The position numbers were made by a program, and so were the translations under genes. A stretch of DNA of 64,000 nucleotides from Rhineura floridana (lineage: Eukaryota > Chordata > Lepidosauria > Squamata > Rhineuridae): positions 28,567,955 to 28,631,954 of the forward strand of contig NC_084497.1 in NCBI RefSeq assembly GCF_030035675.1, given 5' to 3'. This document shows, piece after piece, positions 61,701-64,000 of the stretch (the stretch's first letter is position 1; every line of letters starts with the position of its first letter). The notes below the pieces were generated by a model. It searched no databases. It was not told the DNA's origin and worked only from the letters and a program-made list of their open reading frames with translations.

Positions 61701-63594
61701 TGGCTCGGAGAAGCCCTTGTGCCTCTCTGTGGATGCTGCAGAGGATTGGGGGTGGCTTTCAGGAGCTGTTCCCTGGCTCTGTGTGGGCTGGTGGCTGGCT
61801 GGACCCGTGAGGGCCCCCACCTCATCGGCTCACGTGAGTTTTTGGTGCACTCGTGTCTTGAGTCAGACCATTAGTCCTTCCAGCTCAGTATTGTCTACAC
61901 TGACTGGCAGCAGCTCTCCAGGACTTCCAGACTGGGTATGTTCCCAGCCCTTCCTGGATATGTCAGTGGGAGGTTGAACCTGGGACCTTGTGCAAGCAAA
62001 GCAGATGCTCTAACCACTGAGCTTACGGCCCCTTCCCCTGACCATTTGCCCATGCTGGCTGGGGCATATGGGAGTTATAGTTGCACAACATCTGGAGGGC
62101 ACCACGTTGGCCGCCCCTGCCTTGAAACAACCCCCTCACTCTGCAGTTCCACATTTGCAAGGGATGATGAGTCACGTTGGCCAAGCAGTGTTGGCAAGGA
62201 GTACGTCTGCTGTTACCGGCAACCTCGCCAATAAGTTTTTTGAGGAACTCCCAGCAATCCCCCCAAAACAGTTTTGAAAACTTCTGCTCTGGTGTACCAG
62301 TGACCCAGCGAGGAGAATAAACGGAATAAAGGGGCAGGCACTCCAAGAGGGGGGCCCTTGTTGTTGTGGGGCAAGAAGGACCAGAGCTTGGGAGGGGGGG
62401 GGGCTTCAGTAGATGATTGACCCAAGGCCTACCTGTGGAGTCAGTCGGAGGAATAACTGTCCTCAGGAGGGCCACGGCTCCTAGTACGCCAATCATGTCA
62501 GACCCTCTTGCCCATCTGGGCTTTGCTCCTGAGGGTTCCCTCCCCTCTGCCTCTCTGCAGGATCAGGCCCTGCTGAGCAAAGCCATCCAGTACCTGACCT
62601 CCTCGAGCAAAGAGGGGAGAGACCTTGACCCGGAAGTGTTCCAAAGGCTGGTCATCACAGCCCGCTCCATCGCCATCATGAGGCCCAATAACCTGGTCCA
62701 CTTCACGGAGTCGAAGCTGCCGCAGTTGGAAGCAGGTGCACAAAAGTCCTCTTCTTCCCCCCCCCCAATCCCCGAACTATTCTGCCACTTTTATTGCCAC
62801 GTTGGCTTCGCAAGTGTATTTCTGACTTGCTCCGAGGGATGATCCGGGTGGTCTGAAACCGGTTTCCAGACTTACTAGAAGAAACTACAACTCCTCTCCC
62901 CCCTCTCTCTCTCCTTAAAACAATGCTCAGAAGGTGGCGAAGAAGCACAAGAGATCCAGAAGAACGCGGAAGGAGAAGGGTGCAGTTTTATTACTCAGCT
63001 GGTCAACCATTTCTGGAAACTACACGCCTCGAAGCCCAAGAACGCCTTCCTGGCTCCCGCTTGCTTGCCAGGTGCCCTGTTGCTTTTAAAACTCGCCTGA
63101 ACTGCTTGTTCCTGAACGCTCCTGCAGGGGAGCGAATTAGGACCTTGGGAAGCTGCCTTTCTACCAGATTTGGACTTACTGGTCCATCGAGCATGGTGAT
63201 GTCTGCACTGGGGGAGGAGAGTTCCAGGAGGGCTGCCAGAGAATGGGTCTCTGGGTCAGGGATGGGAGCCTTTCCCTTGTGGCAGACTTTCTGTGGGGCG
63301 CATGCTAGTTGTGGGTGGAGCCACAGTCAAAAAGTGGGTGAGCGACAGACGTGAAAGCTGCTGATAATCGTAAAGATGATGAAACTCTCCAATGTGTTGA
63401 TTGCCGGCACATGTCTTTATTTCTCTTTTTTTACCCTCCTCTTTTCTCCTCTTCCTCCTCCCTCTGCCTTAGGCCTAACCCACGTGGAGGCCACAGTCAA
63501 CGCTCTGGTGGATATTATCCATGGCTATTGCACCTGCGAGCTGGACTGCATCAACACCGCTTCCAAAATCTACATGCAGATGTTGCTCTGCCCG
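13738..63594 (+). CDS. UBR4: UBR4 (p600), N-degron pathway ubiquitin ligase, N-terminal half, 54 exons
   Basis: UBR4 is a giant (about 5,180 residues) E3/E4 ubiquitin ligase component that recognises destabilising N termini and works with KCMF1 and calmodulin in stress-response silencing (family knowledge). The 54 exons here sum to 8,073 nt, or residues 1-2691, with no frame break. The start ATG at 13738 has a strong context (A at -3, G at +4), and the peptide then reads [20 protein letters not shown] as in other vertebrates. The C-terminal hemi-RING and UZI regions are beyond the window, so the gene is 3' partial. All introns read as GT-AG except the GC-AG intron after 59993. Details are in the block entries. 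Confidence 0.98.
14160..15075 (-). mobile_element. Minus-strand LINE 3' end interrupted by a + strand LINE 3' end
   Basis: 14160-14513 and about 14832-15075 are two parts of one minus-strand LINE like that at 7340-7840. Between them, 14514-14831 is a + strand 3' end of a second LINE type ('cccccaaattatggaatgatctcc' and 'gtaaaccgcccagagagctt'). The outer element resumes at 'agatggtgcctg', where its consensus would continue. In UBR4 intron 1. Confidence 0.8.
16160..16275 (+). repeat. Hairpin hAT-type MITE
   Basis: 'ccttcagatgttgttggact' and 'gggagttgtggcaccttccag' surround 'catgctggctggggctgatgg'. In UBR4 intron 1. Confidence 0.7.
16777..17058 (-). mobile_element. LINE 3' end (second type), minus strand
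   Basis: 'ttatttatttattacattta' then 'taccgccccatagccgaagctc' is the reversed 3' end; 'gcgccaggcataccttgtca' to 'tttgggggccaccactgag' is the reversed C-terminal coding part. It ends about 130 bp before UBR4 exon 2. Confidence 0.8.
17597..17890 (+). repeat. Second copy of the hairpin-spacer-hairpin element
   Basis: Hairpin at about 17597-17733, spacer with GCTAGGGGCAGTAAAGGCAA at about 17763, then a diverged hairpin to about 17890. The spacer matches those at 238-304 and 433-498. It nearly fills UBR4 intron 2 and ends about 30 bp before exon 3. Confidence 0.75.
18590..18795 (+). repeat. MIR-like (CORE-type) tRNA SINE, + strand
   Basis: 'gcagtggtttgcccatcgga' head, GGTTCAAATAC B box, 'gggtgaccttgggctagtga' core and 'cctacctcccaggattgtta' follow the MIR order. 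In UBR4 intron 4. Confidence 0.75.
19717..20108 (+). repeat. Two tRNA-derived SINEs in direct tandem
   Basis: Copies at 19717-19900 and 19901-20108 follow head to tail without spacer, both + strand. The second is more diverged (GTCGTAATTCAGTGGTAGAA head). In UBR4 intron 5. Confidence 0.85.
20745..20885 (+). repeat. Dispersed repeat, SINE-like or LINE-derived, class unknown
   Basis: 'tgaataccagttgctggaga' to 'gctgaactagatgcagggct' and 'cttcttacattctta' match other copies at about 7060-7215, 34470-34905, 48492-48670 and 60590-60760. In UBR4 intron 6. Confidence 0.65.
21162..21200 (+). repeat. (TC)n microsatellite just after the exon 7 donor
   Basis: About 30 bases of alternating TC begin some 12 bp after the GTAAGA donor of UBR4 exon 7. 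Confidence 0.95.
21845..22080 (+). repeat. Two adjacent hairpin MITEs
   Basis: First copy 21845-21976 ('ccagatgttgctgggctcct' to 'cagcagcatctggagggcca'); second about 21985-22080 ('ccatatgttgttggtcttcg' to 'gggagttgtagtccaaaatg'). A partial TACTCTGAGTA-family arm lies before them (21774-21843). UBR4 intron 8. Confidence 0.8.
22500..22655 (+). mobile_element. LINE 3' UTR fragment
   Basis: T-rich stretch then 'gtaagccgctttgagggcca' and 'ggtgggatagaaatcaacaa', the typical 3' end in this genome. UBR4 intron 9. Confidence 0.65.
22772..30850 (+). CDS. UBR4: UBR4 exons 10-21 (residues 384-953)
   Basis: Exons: 22772-22831, 22942-23132, 23241-23340, 23427-23564, 24510-24624, 24784-24974, 25803-25962, 26727-26815, 27896-28065, 28982-29264, 29696-29828, 30771-30850. 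The encoded region is helical-repeat sequence with a disordered insert: exon 14 encodes [14 protein letters not shown] acidic-serine sequence and exon 15 a run of ten prolines (about residues 609-618) followed by [10 protein letters not shown]. Exon 17 reads [15 protein letters not shown], with two more acidic residues than the mammalian [14 protein letters not shown] as I recall it. Phases close through every junction. Confidence 0.96.
24110..24233 (+). mobile_element. 3' part of a hAT-type element related to 53561-54064
   Basis: 'gtgatgtcagctgattgaca' and 'gaacatggtttggggaagat' to 'agagtccccacccctg' match the right half of the 504-bp element in intron 49. The left end was not identified. 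UBR4 intron 13. Confidence 0.6.
24998..25093 (+). repeat. Palindromic TACTCTGAGTA-family element, 23 bp after the exon 15 donor
   Basis: 'agagtagacccattgaaatt' and 'ggggtctactcttgagtaag' are inverted arms. Its left edge lies close to the GTGAGC donor at 24975. Confidence 0.8.
25405..25632 (-). repeat. MIR-like tRNA SINE, minus strand
   Basis: 'aagtagattccaacttatgg' to 'cgtagtccaacactctaacc' is the reverse of the tRNA SINE seen at 41943-42090, including GGGATTTGAACCC, which is the complement of the B box. UBR4 intron 15. Confidence 0.85.
25691..25770 (+). repeat. (CTTT)n microsatellite in the exon 16 acceptor region
   Basis: About 20 CTTT units are followed by more pyrimidines up to the TAG at 25800-25802. 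The repeat extends the polypyrimidine tract of UBR4 exon 16 to over 100 bases. Confidence 0.97.
26067..26421 (+). mobile_element. About 355-bp hAT-type non-autonomous element
   Basis: Ends CAGGGATGGGGAAC and GTTCCCCATCTCTG are inverted. Interior includes 'atctggccctcaggactctt' and 'cttgagtgtttttgcctggc', shared with 29317-29656. The flanking 8-mers TCTTAGAT and AGCTAAAT are only half alike. UBR4 intron 16. Confidence 0.75.
27000..27460 (+). mobile_element. LINE 3' end, + strand
   Basis: Encodes a remnant [20 protein letters not shown], then a 3' UTR with 'gtaaaccgcttagagctcta' and an AAATAA-rich end. UBR4 intron 17; a hairpin MITE fragment follows at about 27657-27750. Confidence 0.8.
28230..28540 (+). 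mobile_element. LINE 3' end, + strand, diverged
   Basis: 'cctaagctgcgggattccct' is a decayed coding end and 'gccgccctggactcctttgg' to 'gggtataaactgaataaata' the 3' end. UBR4 intron 18. Confidence 0.7.
29317..29656 (+). mobile_element. Second copy of the 355-bp hAT-type element, lacking its right end
   Basis: CAGGGGTGTGGAGC start, then the same interior as 26067-26421 up to 'agaagggaatgtg'. The expected right terminal repeat is missing and UBR4 exon 20 begins 39 bp later. Confidence 0.8.
30914..31120 (+). repeat. tRNA-derived SINE with a doubled head
   Basis: CCGTAGCTCAGTGG at about 30920 is followed by a second head CCCATAGCTCAG at about 30958, then one shared body and tail. One SINE may have landed in another. 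UBR4 intron 21. Confidence 0.8.
31371..41269 (+). CDS. UBR4: UBR4 exons 22-34 (residues 954-1590)
   Basis: Exons: 31371-31499, 32080-32262, 33065-33187, 34204-34433, 34997-35121, 35921-36018, 36528-36685, 37018-37227, 37606-37707, 38618-38718, 39518-39716, 39928-40116, 41206-41269. Landmarks are [63 protein letters not shown] and [13 protein letters not shown]. These are armadillo-like helical repeats that form the scaffold arm. No catalytic motif is expected in this part. Confidence 0.97.
31683..31881 (+). repeat. tRNA-derived SINE, + strand
   Basis: GGTTCAATCCCTGGCATCTCC B-box region and 'gccagtcagtgtagacatta' body. UBR4 intron 22. Confidence 0.9.
33290..33658 (+). mobile_element. LINE 3' end, + strand
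   Basis: 'gtggttcccatttttgtgga' and 'tgccttcccctatgaggtgt' are the decayed coding end; 'gctgtcctgggctcctttgg' to 'gggatataaattcaataaat' is the 3' UTR. UBR4 intron 24. A minus-strand LINE tail lies at about 32940-33005 in intron 23. Confidence 0.75.
34470..34905 (+). repeat. Long copy of the dispersed repeat of unknown class
   Basis: 'gccagatcagtccaaaagcc', 'aagcccacaagtaggacctg' and 'cttaaatgcgtccaagttgc' are shared with the shorter copies at 48492-48670 and 60590-60760 (reversed). The minus strand has a 116-codon open frame that looks like a decayed element protein. It fills most of UBR4 intron 25. Confidence 0.7.
35455..35662 (+). repeat. tRNA-derived SINE, diverged
   Basis: 'cctggattcagtctccagca' and 'gcccgtcagagtagacagga' match the SINE body; a second, more decayed fragment lies at about 35310-35390. 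UBR4 intron 26. Confidence 0.75.
35669..35803 (+). mobile_element. Hairpin hAT-type MITE with imperfect 8-bp target duplication
   Basis: CAGGGGTGAGGAACC start and CAACCCTG end with inverted arms; flanks are ATCTAAGC (35661-35668) and ATACAAGC (35804-35811), six of eight alike. UBR4 intron 26. Confidence 0.8.
36046..36166 (+). repeat. Palindromic TACTCTGAGTA-family element
   Basis: GGGTTGCATCCCGTGCTAACC to GTTGGATACAACCC, arms complete. Twenty-eight bases after the exon 27 donor. A third-party LINE-like tail follows to about 36340. Confidence 0.85.
36368..36475 (+). repeat. Palindromic TACTCTGAGTA-family element, 52 bp before exon 28
   Basis: 'ggtttggatccagctaagat' to 'ggtctactgagagtaggact' with inverted arms. 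In UBR4 intron 27, which thus holds two copies. Confidence 0.8.
36780..36976 (-). repeat. tRNA-derived SINE, minus strand
   Basis: Reversed tail 'tatatcaagtcagaccaacg' to reversed head 'ccaccaagctacgctccttc'. It ends about 40 bp before UBR4 exon 29. Confidence 0.85.
37850..38070 (-). repeat. MIR-like tRNA SINE, minus strand
   Basis: 'cctgtgaggtaggttaggcg' and 'gatttgaatcctggcctccc' are reversed core and B box. Hairpin MITE fragments follow (about 38070-38260). UBR4 intron 30. Confidence 0.75.
38940..39340. repeat. Cluster of LINE tail, hairpin MITE and TACTCTGAGTA-family arm
   Basis: Minus-strand LINE 3' end about 38945-39070, hairpin MITE about 39115-39230, and a palindrome copy about 39255-39320 ('agagtagacccattgaaatt'). 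UBR4 intron 31. Confidence 0.7.
40117..41205 (+). other. UBR4 intron 33, mostly unique, with a 3 x 19-bp minisatellite
   Basis: I see no known repeat in most of this 1.1-kb intron. At 40765-40821 the unit GTGGGCGCTAGCAAGCTCT is present three times in tandem with one or two changes. No coding signal was found. Confidence 0.8.
41943..42090 (+). repeat. MIR-like tRNA SINE, + strand
   Basis: 'gtagtggttaaggtgatgga' head, GGTTCAAATCCCC B box, 'gggtgaccttgggccagtca' core, and 'aagtcggaatcgacttgagg' tail. UBR4 intron 34. A minus-strand LINE-like tail precedes it (about 41760-41890). Confidence 0.85.
42716..44336 (+). CDS. UBR4: UBR4 exons 35-38: UBR box and flanking linker (residues 1591-1804)
   Basis: Exons: 42716-42907, 43456-43526, 43730-43877, 44106-44336. 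Exon 35 ends in an acidic stretch ([16 protein letters not shown]). Exons 36 and 37 encode the UBR-type zinc finger at about residues 1655-1727: C1660, C1664, H1680, C1681, H1682, C1684, C1693, C1696, C1700, H1701, H1704, C1716, C1718 and C1726 are all present, so the zinc-binding set looks complete. The UBR box binds type 1 N-degrons in the UBR family. Exon 38 is a serine-rich, probably disordered linker ending in the [14 protein letters not shown] block. Confidence 0.98.
43115..43280 (+). repeat. Dispersed repeat of unknown class
   Basis: 'cttatgtgccttcaagtcga' through 'ttccttgatggagtcgatcc' is a pattern I associate with reptile interspersed repeats, but I cannot name the family. UBR4 intron 35. 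Confidence 0.5.
43311..43393 (+). repeat. Palindromic TACTCTGAGTA-family element, 62 bp before exon 36
   Basis: Right part only: 'gaatgggcctaagtttgtca' to 'gagtagcactagccttggat'. Lies just before the first UBR-box exon. Confidence 0.8.
44395..44756 (-). repeat. Two tRNA-derived SINEs in tandem, minus strand
   Basis: Copies at 44395-44553 and 44561-44756, both reversed; each ends with 'gcagatgctctgcca' or close to it. UBR4 intron 38, followed directly by a LINE end. Confidence 0.85.
44766..45057 (+). mobile_element. LINE 3' end, + strand
   Basis: 'ctctttcaacaagcctttta' (end of the coding part) through 'gccctgggctcctgccggga' to (AAATA)n. Same family as 7340-7840. UBR4 intron 38. Confidence 0.85.
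45131..53413 (+). CDS. UBR4: UBR4 exons 39-49: propeller-like region (residues 1805-2479)
   Basis: Exons: 45131-45301, 46154-46336, 47039-47197, 48187-48339, 48755-48982, 50041-50198, 50585-50756, 51471-51672, 52549-52712, 52862-53078, 53197-53413. The translation has regular short beta-strand patterns such as [37 protein letters not shown] and [19 protein letters not shown], which fit the beta-propeller-like domain described for UBR4. Exon 48 encodes the [19 protein letters not shown] block and exon 49 ends [11 protein letters not shown]...TVLE, a variable serine/threonine linker. Confidence 0.97.
45425..45566 (+). repeat. Hairpin hAT-type MITE
   Basis: 'tggccctccagatgttgatg' and 'ccagcaacatctggagggca' are inverted around 'cagcatggccaatggtcaga'. 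UBR4 intron 39. Confidence 0.8.
46441..46566 (+). repeat. Palindromic TACTCTGAGTA-family element
   Basis: GGGTTGTAGCCAACTAAATCC to GTAGGACTAGTGTTGGAGACC; both arms recognisable. UBR4 intron 40; a minus-strand LINE-like tail follows (to about 46700). Confidence 0.8.
47630..47975 (+). repeat. LINE tail with (AAT)n, then a TACTCTGAGTA-family palindrome
   Basis: 'gtaaaccccccagagagctt' and (AAT)n at 47630-47716; palindrome 47856-47975 from GGGTAGAATCTAATC to GTTGGATGCAGCCC. UBR4 intron 41. Confidence 0.75.
48492..48670 (+). repeat. Dispersed repeat of unknown class
   Basis: 'ttggatcaggccaaagggac' to 'cagtaactggtattcatagg'; same family as 34470-34905. UBR4 intron 42. Confidence 0.65.
49165..49570. 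repeat. MIR-like SINE (minus) followed by a TACTCTGAGTA-family palindrome
   Basis: 49165-49395 is the reversed tRNA SINE ('tgtgaggtagcttaggctga', GGGATTTGAACCC). 49457-49570 is the palindrome ending GTTGGATACAACCC. UBR4 intron 43. Confidence 0.8.
50298..50493 (-). repeat. tRNA-derived SINE, minus strand
   Basis: 'cactgagtcagactccctgg' to 'catccctgagctagagcccc'. UBR4 intron 44. Confidence 0.85.
52372..52495 (+). repeat. Palindromic TACTCTGAGTA-family element, 53 bp before exon 47
   Basis: GGGTTGTGTTCAACGAAGTCC to GACTAGCGTTGAATGCCACCC. UBR4 intron 46; the rest of this intron (51,700-52,370) is AT-rich, possibly old LINE tail. Confidence 0.85.
53561..54064 (+). mobile_element. 504-bp hAT-type non-autonomous element with perfect 8-bp target duplication
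   Basis: Ends CAGGGGTGG and CCACCCCTG are inverted. The flanks are CTCTAATG at 53553-53560 and CTCTAATG at 54065-54072, identical. No transposase frame. It resembles 24110-24233 in its right half. UBR4 intron 49. Confidence 0.93.
54073..56449 (+). other. UBR4 intron 49, middle part
   Basis: Holds hairpin MITEs at about 54385-54500 and 54880-55005, a dispersed-repeat fragment at about 55025-55150, and otherwise no recognisable element. No exon-like open segment conserved with UBR4 was seen before the microexon at 56450. Confidence 0.65.
56450..56482 (+). CDS. UBR4: Predicted 33-nt cassette microexon of UBR4 (in-frame, optional)
   Basis: Inside intron 49, a strong pyrimidine tract runs to CCCCCAAAG ending at 56449, and a 33-nt open segment is followed by GTTAGT at 56483. 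Both flanking introns are phase 2, and 33 is a multiple of three. Inclusion would put [11 protein letters not shown] between the glutamate and the arginine at the exon 49/50 junction, with no stop. A TGCATG (Rbfox-type) motif lies at 56687-56692, about 205 nt downstream, and TGC plus U-rich motifs flank the exon. This is a prediction from sequence; I do not count it in the main frame. Confidence 0.7.
56915..57355 (+). repeat. Repeat region rich in inverted AACTATGGTTT / AAACCATAGTT-like motifs
   Basis: About ten copies or near copies of AACTATGGTTT, AACCAAGGTTT and ACCTAAGGTTT occur, ending 'gtttagcgttacatgtgaac'. The pattern suggests a non-autonomous DNA element with subterminal repeats. A similar 'caaaccatggtttaac' motif lies at about 1476 in the EMC1 intron. 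UBR4 intron 49. Confidence 0.6.
57490..57780 (+). mobile_element. LINE 3' end, + strand
   Basis: 'ctctggaactccctgcctat' (WNSLP-type remnant) to an ATAAATAAT-rich end. A minus-strand LINE tail follows at 58162-58265. UBR4 intron 49. Confidence 0.7.
58721..59170 (-). repeat. Two SINEs in tandem and a LINE tail, all minus strand
   Basis: SINE copies 58721-58905 and 58907-59074 in reverse, then a reversed LINE tail 59085-59165 ('tatgccgccttttggccaaa'). UBR4 intron 49. Confidence 0.8.
59930..63594 (+). CDS. UBR4: UBR4 exons 50-54 (residues 2479-2691), runs on beyond the window
   Basis: Exons: 59930-59993, 61452-61586, 62561-62735, 62931-63071, 63473-63594. Exon 50 encodes [21 protein letters not shown] and ends at a GC donor. 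Later exons encode [61 protein letters not shown] and [20 protein letters not shown]. Exon 53 begins with [17 protein letters not shown], a variable acidic linker, and has a weak donor (GTGCCC). The frame is open at the last junction (phase 0) and the gene continues to the right. Confidence 0.96.
59994..61451 (+). other. UBR4: UBR4 intron 50 with a non-canonical GC donor
   Basis: The exon ends GAAAAG and the intron starts GCAAGT; the acceptor is GTGCAG at 61446-61451. Apart from the C at +2, the donor matches the consensus well, as is usual for GC-AG introns. No nearby GT keeps the frame and the conserved residues. The intron also holds a dispersed-repeat fragment at about 60590-60760 and otherwise unremarkable sequence. 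Confidence 0.85.
61848..62105 (-). repeat. tRNA-derived SINE (minus) plus hairpin MITE fragment
   Basis: SINE 61848-62037 reversed; hairpin half 62045-62105 ('caacatctggagggcaccac'). UBR4 intron 51. Confidence 0.8.
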
Positions 63595-63889
63595 GTACGT
63601 AGCTTGGCCGTCTCCATTTCTTGCTCTGGTTTTGTGTGTGCAGGTAGGTGGTCTGGCCCAGCGTCATTCAAACAGGCTCTGAGACTCTGTTGCTCTGCAG
63701 GGAGGCTATAGATCCCTGGTCAGGGAAGGGCTGAAGGCCTCTCCTACCAGGCTGTTCCTCCTCAGTGTGAAGCCACTGGGAGCTGTCATCTGTGGATTTG
63801 GGGCACGGCGTTAGTGTGATGACACACAGCTCTCTGTCTCTCCTTCCCATCTGAGCGGGGAGAACTTCCGCCAGAGAAGATAATGTGAA

Positions 63890-64000
63890 GAATGTAGACA
63901 GCTGCCTTATATTGAGTCAGGCCATCGGTCCCTCTAGCTCAGTGTTGTCTGCACTGACTGGCAGCAGCTGTCTAGAGTTTCAGGCAGGAGACATCCCCAG
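63890..64000 (-). repeat. tRNA-derived SINE, minus strand, cut by the window end
   Basis: 'tatattgagtcaggccatcg' and 'tgactggcagcagctgtcta' are the reversed 3' half. UBR4 intron 54. Confidence 0.85.

Overview
This is vertebrate genomic DNA with an intron-rich structure and CpG-poor introns. It is most likely from a squamate reptile. It carries two protein-coding genes, both on the + strand and in head-to-tail order: the 3' two thirds of EMC1 (coding exons 1131-11353) and the 5' half of UBR4 (ATG at 13738, last exon in the window ending at 63594). The same order and relative orientation is known for human chromosome 1p36. The squamate inference rests on the repeats, not on a database search: tRNA-derived SINEs that start GGGCYRTAGCTCAG and end in a 'gactcagtataaggcagcttcc' type tail, palindromic hAT-type MITEs built around 'CCAGATGTTGTTGGACT', a second palindrome family with 'TCTACTCTGAGTAGGACT', CR1 fragments, and LINE 3' ends with the WNSLP-type C terminus.

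Layout: 1-1130 is an EMC1 intron with a hairpin/spacer array and one SINE. 1131-11353 holds 14 EMC1 coding exons (652 codons plus stop). 11354-13130 is the EMC1 3' end and intergenic DNA. 13130-13970 is the GC-rich UBR4 promoter and first exon, with ETS, NRF1 and YY1 type motifs. 13738-63594 holds 54 constitutive UBR4 exons that join in one uninterrupted frame of 8,073 nt (residues 1-2691 of a family length near 5,180), plus one predicted 33-nt cassette microexon. The window ends in the next UBR4 intron. The 6.5-kb UBR4 intron 49 (53414-59929) is the largest and holds the microexon and a whole-looking 504-bp hAT-type element.

EMC1 is the large luminal/membrane subunit of the ER membrane protein complex, which inserts membrane proteins. 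UBR4 is a giant N-degron recognition protein of the ubiquitin system; the part seen here includes the N-terminal helical-repeat region, the UBR box (residues about 1655-1727) and the beta-propeller-like region, while the catalytic C terminus lies beyond the window. The two genes are neighbours by synteny and show no sign of acting in one pathway. Exon borders were set by splice signals, frame closure and remembered vertebrate protein sequence; no alignment was run. I found no undescribed gene system. The most interesting items are the UBR4 microexon, a GC-AG intron, paired ETS sites in the UBR4 promoter, two hAT-type elements with perfect 8-bp target duplications, and MITEs that sit close upstream of several splice acceptors.
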